A stretch of 64,000 nucleotides of DNA from Methylophaga thalassica MP (lineage in GTDB: Bacteria; Pseudomonadota; Gammaproteobacteria; Nitrosococcales; Methylophagaceae). How positions within the stretch are numbered: position 1 is the first letter of the stretch; the number at the start of each line of letters is the position of its first letter. Under the pieces are notes generated by a model. The model saw nothing but the letters and a program-made list of their open reading frames with translations. It was not told the DNA's origin and ran no database searches. Location: the NCBI RefSeq assembly GCF_000214595.1, contig NZ_AFIG01000001.1, positions 1,158,382 to 1,222,381 of the forward strand. The letters are read 5' to 3'. Made by a program: the position numbers and the translations under genes. This document shows positions 8,624-16,313 of this stretch, piece by piece.

Positions 8624-10097
8624 GTTAGTCGAACGTTTACGTCGGATTGCGGCACAACAGCCAAACGCACTGGCCTTGCAGGACCCATATCGTCAGCTGA
8701 CCTGGCGTCAGATGATAGACGAAGTGGATAGACTAACTGAACTGCTTTTACCTTATGCACAGAATGTCGTTGCCTTATATGCCGACAACAGTGTCGACTG
8801 GGCGTGTATTGATCTGGCCTGTTATCAAGCCGGAGTCATCAGTTTGCCTATTCCTGCCTTTTTTTCGGCAGAACAACAACATCATGCCATCAGTGAAAGT
8901 GGCGCATTAGCGTTAATCGAATCGAAAGGCACGACATTATTTCAATCACTCAAGCTGTTTGACCAGCTGCATCTGTCGTTAACGGACAATCTTATTTTGT
9001 TTCCATTAGACAAGAATGGTCAGAGTCAAATTCCAGAGAAAACCCAAAAAATTACCTTTACATCGGGATCTACTGGTCAGCCTAAAGGGGTGTGTTTGAG
9101 CACAGATAATCAATTAGCTGTGGCTGATGCCATTATTCAACGTACAGAATTACAAGCTATCAAACACCTTTGTGTATTACCGCTGACCACCTTACTGGAA
9201 AATCTAGCCGGCATTTACGCACCATTGCTTAGCAGAGGATCGGTCACCTTATTACCAGCAGCCGAGCTCGGCTTTAATGGTGGACGAGGTTTTGATGTTC
9301 AGCAATTTCTACAAACGCTGAGCAAACAACAGCCAGAAAGTGTGGTGTTATTACCCGAATTATTATTAACCCTGGTGTCAGCTGCTGAAACAGGCTGGCC
9401 AGTACCTGGCAGTTTGAAGTTTATTGCGGTGGGTGGCAGTCGCGTATCAGCAGACTTATTACGTAAAGCTGATGAGTTAGGCTTACCGGTTTACGAAGGT
9501 TATGGCTTATCGGAATGTAGCTCGGTTGTCAGCCTGAATAGTCCAAAACACCGTCAAATAGGCAGTGTCGGTCAGACGCTTGAACATCTGGAAGTCAGTA
9601 TTGAGTCCGGCGAAATCATCGTCCGGGGTAACTGCTTTTTAGGTTATATCAACCACCCTGATAGCTGGTATCCAACGCAGATACCTACCGGCGATTTAGG
9701 TTTTATTGATGATAACCATTATTTGCATATCAACGGCCGCCGTAAAAACCTGTTAATCAGCAGCTTTGGCAGAAATATCAATCCGGAGTGGGTGGAAAGC
9801 GAGTTATTGGCTAATCCTATTCTGGCCTATTGCACGGTGATTGGAGATGCAAAATCACATTGCAGTGTCTTGGTTCAGCCTCGTTTTGACAACATCAGCG
9901 ACGAGATGATCGGCCAATGGATAGCCCTGGTCAACAAACGCCTGCCAGATTACGCGCAGCTTGCTGACTGGCAGCGCTTTGAATGGCCGTTAAACGTTGA
10001 AGCAGGCACCTTAACAGCAAATGGCCGTCCGGTCAGACAACGTATCCTGGAAATATACGATCATCAGATTAACGATTTATACAAGGAACAAGCATAA
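8616..10097 (+). CDS. AMP-dependent acyl-CoA/acid ligase (ANL superfamily)
   Basis: Adenylate-forming enzyme of about 493 residues that activates a carboxylic acid with ATP, usually to an acyl-CoA or acyl thioester. P-loop FTSGSTGQPKG, the YGLSE adenine motif (YEGYGLSECSS), the TGDLG motif and the C-terminal hinge (INGRRKNLLISSFGRNI) are all present. The ATG at 8616 (overlapping the previous stop as ATGGCTGA) is preferred over an in-frame ATG at 8592 because family members begin near MAELVERLRR. It is shorter than typical long-chain acyl-CoA synthetases (about 550). The neighbouring diiron and SDR proteins suggest a small pathway acting on a fatty or other organic acid. The acid is unknown. 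Confidence 0.87.
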   Translation: MAELVERLRRIAAQQPNALALQDPYRQLTWRQMIDEVDRLTELLLPYAQNVVALYADNSVDWACIDLACYQAGVISLPIPAFFSAEQQHHAISESGALALIESKGTTLFQSLKLFDQLHLSLTDNLILFPLDKNGQSQIPEKTQKITFTSGSTGQPKGVCLSTDNQLAVADAIIQRTELQAIKHLCVLPLTTLLENLAGIYAPLLSRGSVTLLPAAELGFNGGRGFDVQQFLQTLSKQQPESVVLLPELLLTLVSAAETGWPVPGSLKFIAVGGSRVSADLLRKADELGLPVYEGYGLSECSSVVSLNSPKHRQIGSVGQTLEHLEVSIESGEIIVRGNCFLGYINHPDSWYPTQIPTGDLGFIDDNHYLHINGRRKNLLISSFGRNINPEWVESELLANPILAYCTVIGDAKSHCSVLVQPRFDNISDEMIGQWIALVNKRLPDYAQLADWQRFEWPLNVEAGTLTANGRPVRQRILEIYDHQINDLYKEQA

Positions 10098-10766
10098 ATG
10101 CTTTTTTTTGACAGATTACAAACAGAAACAGCCGCTGCTCGCGAGCAGTTATTTAGTGCACCGATTATTGCTAAAGCGATGACAGGCGATATCACTACCG
10201 AGCTTTATATTAACTTTCTGACGCAGGCCTATCATCACGTTAAACATACCGTACCATTGCTGATGAGTGTCGGTGGCGCTTTGCCGGAACAGAAAGAATG
10301 GCTACGTAATGCCGTGGCAGAATATATCGAAGAAGAATTAGGCCATCAGGAGTGGATACTGAACGATATCGCAGCCTGTGGTACTGATAAAGAAGCGGTA
10401 AGACACAGTCAGCCAAATCTGCAGACAGAAATGATGGTCGCCTATGCTTATGACATGGTACATCGCATCAATCCCTTAGGTTTTTTTGGCATGGTACATG
10501 TGCTGGAAGGTACCAGTATCACCACTGCAGACAAAGCCGCAGAAAGTATTCAAAATGCACTAGGTTTACCGACTAAAGCCTTTAGTTATCTGCGATCACA
10601 TGGAGCGCTGGATCAGGATCATGTCAAATTCTTCGAAGGTCTGATGAATCAAATCAACGATCCCGCCGAACAAGATCTCATTATTCATAGTGCCAAACGC
10701 TTTTATTATCTCTACGGCAACATCTTCCGTAGCCTGACTGAAGAGAAGATGCCATGCAAAGTCTGA
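10098..10766 (+). CDS. Heme-oxygenase-like diiron protein (TENA/THI-4/PqqC-like)
   Basis: Helical protein of 222 residues in the TENA/THI-4 superfamily, close in layout to heme-oxygenase-like diiron oxidases such as UndA. Candidate metal ligands are visible: H46/H47/H50 in QAYHHVKHTVP, E79 and H83 in EEELGHQEW, E137 in VHVLEGTS, and H168, D172, D174 and H175 in RSHGALDQDH. This rich Glu/His/Asp set argues for an iron enzyme and against a thiaminase II, since the catalytic Cys of TenA is not evident. It starts directly after the ligase stop with no gap and overlaps the SDR by 13 bp. The reaction is unknown; oxidation or decarboxylation of an activated or free acid is a reasonable guess. Confidence 0.82.
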   Translation: MLFFDRLQTETAAAREQLFSAPIIAKAMTGDITTELYINFLTQAYHHVKHTVPLLMSVGGALPEQKEWLRNAVAEYIEEELGHQEWILNDIAACGTDKEAVRHSQPNLQTEMMVAYAYDMVHRINPLGFFGMVHVLEGTSITTADKAAESIQNALGLPTKAFSYLRSHGALDQDHVKFFEGLMNQINDPAEQDLIIHSAKRFYYLYGNIFRSLTEEKMPCKV

Positions 10767-11539
10767 GAGATGTCACCATTCTGATTACCGGTGCCGCCGG
10801 TGGTATCGGGCAAAAGTTAGCTAAGGCATTACACGATCAGGGCGCTAAGTTGATATTGACCGATGTCAATGCAGACAAGTTAACTGAACTGAACGTCAGC
10901 TTAGGCGAAAAGCATTACGACTTTGTAGCTGACGTTAGCAAGACAACGCAGCGCCAGTCACTGCTGGATTATTGTGAAAATCTGCCTTATCCGGTGCAAA
11001 TGATCATTAATTTGGCGGGTATTAACCGTTTTGCTGCCATCACCGATCATTCAGATAATGATATTGAGCGGATGTTAACGATTAATCTGAGTTCACAGAT
11101 TGCACTGACACGCGATTTTATTCCTTTACTGGAAAAAAATGCGCCATCAACCATCGTCAATGTTGGCTCTATTCTGGGAAGTATCGGCATGCCCGGTTAT
11201 AGCGTTTATTGTGCTACCAAGTTTGGCTTACGGGGTTTTAGTGAAGCCCTGCATCGTGAACTGGCTGGCAGTGGGGTGGATGTGCGTTACTTTGCACCTC
11301 GCGCCACCAAAACGCCTCTCAACAATGACAATGTCAATGATATGAATAAAGCATTAGGCAGTGCGATGGACAGCCCTGAGCAAGTAGCCAATGCCATTGT
11401 CGACTTTTTGCTGACGGATAAACGAAGACATTATTTTGGCTGGCCTGAAAAACTGTTTGTCAGAATCAACAGTATTCTGCCAAGCATAGTTGATAAATCA
11501 ATTATTAAACAACTACCTATCATAAAACGTTATTTTTAA
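10754..11539 (+). CDS. Short-chain dehydrogenase/reductase
   Basis: Classical SDR of 261 residues. The Rossmann motif TGAAGGIG lies near residues 13-20, an acidic residue after beta-2 (LILTDVNADKL) suggests NAD(H) preference, the structural NLAGI stands in place of NNAG, and the active-site Tyr/Lys are in YSVYCATK with the upstream Ser in VNVGSILGS. The gene overlaps the diiron protein and ends 11 bp before the TPR gene. In this context it would oxidise or reduce a product of the ligase and diiron steps (inference). The SDR class is certain but substrate is not. Confidence 0.9.
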   Translation: MQSLRDVTILITGAAGGIGQKLAKALHDQGAKLILTDVNADKLTELNVSLGEKHYDFVADVSKTTQRQSLLDYCENLPYPVQMIINLAGINRFAAITDHSDNDIERMLTINLSSQIALTRDFIPLLEKNAPSTIVNVGSILGSIGMPGYSVYCATKFGLRGFSEALHRELAGSGVDVRYFAPRATKTPLNNDNVNDMNKALGSAMDSPEQVANAIVDFLLTDKRRHYFGWPEKLFVRINSILPSIVDKSIIKQLPIIKRYF

Positions 11540-11550
11540 TGGAGAAAATG

Positions 11551-12213
11551 ATGAAAGCGTATATATTCTCGATGATTCTGGGGCTGGTGAGTCTACCTGT
11601 CAGTGCCGATGTGATGCAAAGCGTCGCTGATTTGCAGCATGACTGGGCTAAAGTGAATTACACTCTAACAGGTGATGCACAGGAAAAAGCCTTTGAAAGC
11701 CTGATTGAAAAAGCGAATAGTGTGGTGAAGCAATATCCAGAGGCGGCGGAATCACATATCTGGCGTGGCATTATTGAATCAAGTTATGCCGGTGCCAAGG
11801 GCGGACTTGGCGCTTTATCTCTGGCGAAAGCCGCAAAAGCCGATTTGGAAGAAGCGATGAAAATAAATGATACCGCGCTGGACGGTTCGGCTTATACCAG
11901 CTTAGGTACCTTATATGCCAAAGTACCCGGCTGGCCTATTGGGTTTGGTGATGATGACAAAGCCGAAATGATGTTGAAAAAAGCCTTGACCATCAATCCA
12001 ACTGGCATAGATAGTAATTACTTCTATGCACAGTATTTAATAGATAATAACCAGTATAAAGAAGCAGAAACTTATCTGTTAAAAGCACAACAAGCACCTG
12101 CCAGACCAAGTAGACCCCTTGCAGATAAAGGAAGACAGCAAGAAATCGAAAAAGCCTTACAGCAGGTCAGATACAAACTAGGGAATGAACAACATGCAGG
12201 TATTACTCATTGA
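11551..12213 (+). CDS. Periplasmic TPR-repeat protein (TatT-like)
   Basis: About 220 residues with a Sec signal peptide (MKAYIFSMILGLVSLPVSA). The mature part has TPR-like helical pairs, including EAAESHIWRGIIESSYAG, ALDGSAYTSLGTLYAKVPG and YKEAETYLLKAQQAP, and the PGWPIGFGDDDKAE segment seen in TatT-like TPR proteins. The second of two adjacent ATGs is chosen because the GGAG site at 11541-11544 is then 6 bp away. The 3' end overlaps the response-regulator start by 20 bp. The function is probably as a periplasmic scaffold or lipid/substrate-handling partner, but this is unproven. Confidence 0.78.
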   Translation: MKAYIFSMILGLVSLPVSADVMQSVADLQHDWAKVNYTLTGDAQEKAFESLIEKANSVVKQYPEAAESHIWRGIIESSYAGAKGGLGALSLAKAAKADLEEAMKINDTALDGSAYTSLGTLYAKVPGWPIGFGDDDKAEMMLKKALTINPTGIDSNYFYAQYLIDNNQYKEAETYLLKAQQAPARPSRPLADKGRQQEIEKALQQVRYKLGNEQHAGITH

Positions 12214-12853
12214 AGATGATGTTTCACTCGCAAAAGGCTTACAAACCAGCCTGAAAAGGGAAGGTTTTATCGTTAATCATTTGAGTGAAGGCAAGCAGGC
12301 CATTAACAGCATTGCTTCTTCTGAGCCGGATATTGTGGTGTTGGATCTGGGCCTGCCAGATATGGACGGTAATGAAGTCCTGAAACAAATTCGACGGCGT
12401 AATGCCGAGTTGCCTGTGCTGATTCTTACAGCTCGTAACTCTATTCAGGATAAAGTCGCCGGGCTTGATAGTGGCGCGGATGATTATCTGGCAAAACCGT
12501 TTGAAATGGATGAGTTACTCGCGCGCCTGCGCGTGTTGGAACGCCGGCTCAGTAGCCTGAAACATGCTGATCTGACCGTAGGCAACGTGTCCATCGATAC
12601 GCGCGCTCAACAGGTGAAAGTTAATGGTGAGAATGTCGATTTCTTCCGTCGTGAATACATGCTATTAAAAATGTTGATGGAGAATGTTGGCCGCGTGCAG
12701 ACCCGCGATAGTCTGGAAAGTAAGCTTTACAGCTGGGGAGAAGAAATTGCCAGTAATGCGATTGAAGTCCACATTCATCATTTAAGAAAGAAACTACCGG
12801 AGAACTTCATCACAACGGTGCGTGGTGTGGGTTACACAATTAAAGCGCAATGA
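12194..12853 (+). CDS. OmpR-family response regulator, QseB/PmrA-like
   Basis: 219 residues with an N-terminal receiver (acidic EDD, phosphoacceptor Asp in IVVLDLGLPDMDG, LTARN, and KPF) and a C-terminal winged helix with the QseB/PmrA-type recognition segment ASNAIEVHIHHLRKKL. Two in-frame ATGs exist (12185, 12194); the second gives an AGGGA ribosome site at proper spacing and removes three odd residues. Translationally coupled to the kinase (ATGA). Boxes with TTAA half-sites 11 bp apart lie upstream of its own operon, the TolC-family gene and the metal RND operon, and are natural targets. The signal is unknown, but co-encoded FTR1 and cupredoxin point to metal (inference). Confidence 0.92.
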   Translation: MQVLLIEDDVSLAKGLQTSLKREGFIVNHLSEGKQAINSIASSEPDIVVLDLGLPDMDGNEVLKQIRRRNAELPVLILTARNSIQDKVAGLDSGADDYLAKPFEMDELLARLRVLERRLSSLKHADLTVGNVSIDTRAQQVKVNGENVDFFRREYMLLKMLMENVGRVQTRDSLESKLYSWGEEIASNAIEVHIHHLRKKLPENFITTVRGVGYTIKAQ

Positions 12854-14181
12854 AGTCTATTCGCCTTTATTTATTACTGGCGTTATTAGCCACAATAACG
12901 CTGGTGAACTTTGTGTCGTTATTGCATGGTTATCAGTCGAGTATGCAAAAGGCACAAAATTTATTTGATTCTCGTTTAGAAAGCACCGCGATATTGATCG
13001 CCTCAGCTAACTCTCGTCAGGTCGGCCAGGAAACGGTAACCAATCAGCAAACACCCTATACCTTTTTTCAGATTATTGATGATAACGGTCAGTTATTAAC
13101 GCGTTCTGAGAATGCCCCAGATAAAGTGCTGGGTGTACTGGATGAGGGCTTTCATATCATTAACTTTGGCAGTTATCGCTGGCGAAATTATGTTTACCGC
13201 GACACGGTTTTGCAGCGATGGGTCGTAGTGGCCGAGCGTATCGATATTCGCTATATGCTTGCCGAAGATGTGGTGATGGAATCGTTACTGCCGATTGTGA
13301 TGGCAATACCTGTAGCCGCGTTAATTATCTGGTTTGCCGTCGGGATTGGTCTCAAACCACTTAACGCGTTTGCCAGCCAGTTGAGCGAGAGAAAAGCGGA
13401 TGATCTCCGTCCGATTGAGCTTGACCGTGTGCCGAAAGAACTCACAACAGTAGTCAATAATACGAATAGTCTGTTATTACGTTTGGCTGAAGCCTTTGAT
13501 CGTGAGCAACGTTTCTCAGCTGATGCGGCGCATGAGTTACGTACCCCTGTCAGCGTGCTCAAAGTACATTTACATAATTTACGTGCAAGACTGGGTAATG
13601 ACGATGAAGACATTATCTTATTACGCGATGGTGTCGAACGTATGGGGCACCTTATCGAACAGATTCTGGCGCTGTACCGTACCTCGCCTGATCAGGCGGC
13701 AGTCAAGTTTGAAAGTGTAGATTTATTTAAATTAGTTCAATCACTTATTGCACGAAGTTATCATGCTTTTGAGTCTAAACAGCAAGAAATAGAAATGGAT
13801 GGTGAGTCACACATCATCGAAGGTAATGTGTTTGCACTGGAAACCCTGATAAGCAATTTATTAAATAATGCGAATAAATACACACCGGAGAAAGGTCGTA
13901 TTCATGTTGTGGTAAGGCGTCATGAAGAAGGGGTGTTACTGAGAGTCGAAGATTCTGGCCCAGGCATACCTGAAGAACAATATCAGCGTGTGTTTGAACG
14001 TTTTTATCGCCTGCATGGTGATCAGCATAATAGTGGTGTCATTGGCTGTGGATTAGGACTGACTATTGTTAAGCATATCGCTGATTTGCATCGTGCCCAC
14101 ATTCAATTGGGGACATCCGCTTGGGGCCATGGATTAAAGGTCGATGTCATATTTCCTCTGAGAGCAGTCAATTATGCGTAG
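12850..14181 (+). CDS. Sensor histidine kinase, QseC/PmrB-like
   Basis: Inner-membrane kinase of 443 residues, partner of the preceding regulator. TM1 lies at about residues 5-25, followed by a periplasmic sensor of about 120 residues, then TM2 around 148-170. The H-box FSADAAHELRTPVSVLK, N-box NLLNNANKYTP and G-box DSGPGIPEEQ are intact, as is the GLGLTIVKHIA segment. The sensor part contains no obvious acidic iron-binding ExxE pair. The 3' end overlaps the cupredoxin gene by 8 bp. Confidence 0.93.
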   Translation: MKSIRLYLLLALLATITLVNFVSLLHGYQSSMQKAQNLFDSRLESTAILIASANSRQVGQETVTNQQTPYTFFQIIDDNGQLLTRSENAPDKVLGVLDEGFHIINFGSYRWRNYVYRDTVLQRWVVVAERIDIRYMLAEDVVMESLLPIVMAIPVAALIIWFAVGIGLKPLNAFASQLSERKADDLRPIELDRVPKELTTVVNNTNSLLLRLAEAFDREQRFSADAAHELRTPVSVLKVHLHNLRARLGNDDEDIILLRDGVERMGHLIEQILALYRTSPDQAAVKFESVDLFKLVQSLIARSYHAFESKQQEIEMDGESHIIEGNVFALETLISNLLNNANKYTPEKGRIHVVVRRHEEGVLLRVEDSGPGIPEEQYQRVFERFYRLHGDQHNSGVIGCGLGLTIVKHIADLHRAHIQLGTSAWGHGLKVDVIFPLRAVNYA

Positions 14182-14497
14182 AGTTGGGTTATTTTTATTC
14201 TTATCGTTTTTGGTGATGCCGGTGTTCGCTGGCCCTCCGGTGATTGAAATCGAAATTCGTGATCATCTTTTCTTTCCCGATGAAGTTAAAATCCCTGCCA
14301 ATACCAAAGTCAAACTGTTGGTGAAAAATATGGATCCGACAGCGGAAGAATTTGAAAGTTATGAACTAAACCGTGAAAAGGTAATAGCCGGAAACAGTCA
14401 GGCGTTTATCTTTATTGGTCCACTGCCAGCCGGGGTGTATCCGTTTTTTGGTGAGTTTTTCCCTAAAACGGCACAAGGCAAAGTCATAGCGGAGTAG
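14174..14497 (+). CDS. Small periplasmic cupredoxin-fold protein
   Basis: 107 residues with a signal peptide (MRRVGLFLFLSFLVMPVFA) and a mature cupredoxin-like beta sandwich (VIEIEIRDHLFFPDEVKIPA, VKLLVKNMDPTAEEFES, LPAGVYPFFGEFF). It has no Cys at all, so a type-1 copper site is impossible; it resembles the EfeO-like Cupredoxin_1 domains that accompany FTR1 iron permeases. Acidic residues (TAEEFESYE) and the single Met of NMDPT could bind metal. The FTR1 gene starts 5 bp downstream. The likely role is handing iron to the permease (family-based inference). Confidence 0.82.
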   Translation: MRRVGLFLFLSFLVMPVFAGPPVIEIEIRDHLFFPDEVKIPANTKVKLLVKNMDPTAEEFESYELNREKVIAGNSQAFIFIGPLPAGVYPFFGEFFPKTAQGKVIAE

Positions 14498-14502
14498 AAA
14501 TA

Positions 14503-15279
14503 GTGTTACTTAATGCGGTAGTGATTGTTTTACGTGAGGTGCTGGAAGCCTCGTTGATTATCAGCGTGTTTTTGGCACTTAGTCAGATTTTGAACCGAAG
14601 TTTAAAGTGGATGTTGCTCGCATTAGTTTCAGGGCTAATCAGTGGTTTTATCTACGCTGGCACTATCAGTACTGTCTCAATGGCCTTTGGTGGGATTGGA
14701 CAGGAAATCGTCAATGCAACGATTAATATCCTTATCTTCATGGCTTTAGTTATTTTTGTCACTGCTGTACCGCATCAGAATGTGCAGCGCTGTCGTCGCC
14801 TAACCGTGATAGCTATTATGAGCACTGTTATTTTAGCGATTATGCGCGAAGGTTCAGAAGTCCTGTTATTTATCACTGGCTTTATTGGCGTGCCGGATTT
14901 ATTGGGGCCCGTATTAATGGGAGGAGCTGTGGGGGCTGGACTCGGTGTAAGTGTTGGTGTGTTTATTTATTATTTCATCGTAAACCTTATCCCCCGGCAC
15001 GGTGTATGGGTTGGCTATTTATTATTGTTACTGGTGGCAGGAAGTTTAATGTCGCAGGCGGTTGAGTTTCTGATTCAGGCGGATCTGTTAACCTCATCAG
15101 AACCTATTTGGAATAGCTCTAATATCATTGATGAACACTCTGTTGCCGGGCAACTTCTGTTTGCTTTATTAGGTTATGAAGCAACACCCCAAACAAGTCA
15201 GGTCATCGCCTATATTTGTAGCATGGCCGCTTTGCTTTGTGTGGCGATGTTCAGCTTTATAAAACGAGACCGAAATTAA
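14503..15279 (+). CDS. FTR1-family iron permease
   Basis: Polytopic inner-membrane protein of 258 residues with the two REXXE iron-binding motifs of FTR1/EfeU: REVLE near the N-terminus and REGSE about a hundred residues later. About seven membrane segments are visible. A GTG start is used with a GGAG site 8 bp upstream. No EfeB peroxidase or full-length EfeO is nearby, so iron oxidation or delivery would depend on the small cupredoxin or on other loci. The stop shares its last base with the next ATG (TAATG). Iron import could serve the diiron protein in the same operon (inference). Confidence 0.9.
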   Translation: MLLNAVVIVLREVLEASLIISVFLALSQILNRSLKWMLLALVSGLISGFIYAGTISTVSMAFGGIGQEIVNATINILIFMALVIFVTAVPHQNVQRCRRLTVIAIMSTVILAIMREGSEVLLFITGFIGVPDLLGPVLMGGAVGAGLGVSVGVFIYYFIVNLIPRHGVWVGYLLLLLVAGSLMSQAVEFLIQADLLTSSEPIWNSSNIIDEHSVAGQLLFALLGYEATPQTSQVIAYICSMAALLCVAMFSFIKRDRN

Positions 15280-15965
15280 TGAAATACCGTGTAATGACCG
15301 TTACTGGCGCTTTATTAATTGCGCCTATCCTGGCCCAAGCGGATGGATCAGCAGTCGATAAAGTCTACCATCCGTATGTGCAGCCGCTGGAAAAGGAAGT
15401 AGAGTGGCGGATGATTACTGCTGAAGGCGATAGTCTGCAAAAACTGAGTTATGGCCAGTCTTTATCTGATCGCCTTTATGTTGAAGGTTATCTTACCGCC
15501 AGTGAAGAAAATGATAATTTTCGTTTGTATAGTTATGAACTCGAAGCCAAGTGGCAACTGACTGAGCAGGGAGAGTATGCCATTGACTGGGGACTGGTCA
15601 CCGAACTGGAAAAATCCAATATCCGTGATCAGTGGGAAGCAGCAACAGCATTACTTATGGAAAAGGAGTGGGGTGATTGGGTCGGAGCAGCCAATCTTTG
15701 GCTTGAATACGAATGGGGTAATGATATTGAGGAAGAGCTCGAAACAGCACTAAGCATGCAGGCGCGTTATCGACTGTCACCTATGTTTGAGCCAGCCATT
15801 GAATATTATGCCGGTGATGAAACCCGCGCCATTGGCCCGGTTGCATTGGGAGATGTGCGCTTTTCTGCTGGTAAAAAACTCCATTGGGAAACCGGAATAT
15901 TATTTGGTGTTGGTAAACAATCTCCTGACGCCACCTTACGTTTTCTGACCGAGTTTGAGTTTTAG
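15279..15965 (+). CDS. Putative outer membrane beta-barrel protein
   Basis: 228 residues with a signal peptide (MKYRVMTVTGALLIAPILAQA) and alternating hydrophobic/polar beta strands, ending in an aromatic Phe (TLRFLTEFEF) as expected for an outer membrane barrel recognised by BAM. The ATG at 15279 overlaps the FTR1 stop by one base and is preferred over an upstream in-frame ATG inside FTR1, since only it gives a signal peptide. It is last in the ten-gene operon. The family is not recognised by name. Its location after FTR1 suggests a role in metal or substrate passage across the outer membrane, but nothing in the sequence proves it. Confidence 0.75.
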   Translation: MKYRVMTVTGALLIAPILAQADGSAVDKVYHPYVQPLEKEVEWRMITAEGDSLQKLSYGQSLSDRLYVEGYLTASEENDNFRLYSYELEAKWQLTEQGEYAIDWGLVTELEKSNIRDQWEAATALLMEKEWGDWVGAANLWLEYEWGNDIEEELETALSMQARYRLSPMFEPAIEYYAGDETRAIGPVALGDVRFSAGKKLHWETGILFGVGKQSPDATLRFLTEFEF

Positions 15966-15988
15966 TCTGTGTAAAGTTTTGTTAACAC

Positions 15989-16005
15989 TTTAAGACTCTG
16001 TTAAT
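15989..16005 (+). promoter_or_regulatory. PmrA/QseB-type box upstream of the metal RND operon
   Basis: TTTAAG-ACTCT-GTTAAT with half-sites 11 bp apart, plus a third TTAA half-site at 15981-15986. A -10-like TAATAT (16016-16021) follows after 10 bp, the same arrangement as upstream of the ten-gene operon. The gap 15966-16299 otherwise holds only the small reading frame at 16053. Confidence 0.55.
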
Positions 16006-16052
16006 AAGCCATCACTAATATGGTGCTATCTTTATGACGGTAGAACCAAGTG

Positions 16053-16313
16053 ATGCAAACAGGGACGATAATAAAAAAGCCAGTCACGATAGACAATGAG
16101 CTGGCAAAGCCAATTTATTCGCCTCAACAGCGACATCTGAAAAAGACAGAGCAAACTTCGTATCTGTCGACATCACCTGCGTTTTTTCCTAAAACTGGCA
16201 AGCTGATTTGCCATCTGATACTCGTCTTACAAGTACTGGCTCTCGATGTATTTTCTTTGGTCTTTATGCTTTTTTCTCCACTCTTTTGTTTAGGAAAACA
16301 TGATGTTGACTAA
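16053..16313 (+). CDS. Possible small membrane protein or leader peptide
   Basis: Reading frame of 86 residues from an ATG at 16053, between the regulator box and the metal RND adaptor, overlapping the adaptor start by 14 bp. The first half is polar; the second half has one strongly hydrophobic segment (HLILVLQVLALDVFSLVFML), followed by a short Cys/His-containing tail (CLGKHDVD). The ribosome site is weak. It occupies the place where czc operons often carry a small accessory gene, and the overlap could couple translation to the adaptor. I do not recognise the family. It may be spurious. Confidence 0.35.
   Translation: MQTGTIIKKPVTIDNELAKPIYSPQQRHLKKTEQTSYLSTSPAFFPKTGKLICHLILVLQVLALDVFSLVFMLFSPLFCLGKHDVD

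Noticed and set aside
10098-10766. Thiaminase II (TenA) assignment
   Set aside because: No thiamine genes nearby, the catalytic Cys is not evident, and a Glu/His/Asp set fitting a diiron site is present.
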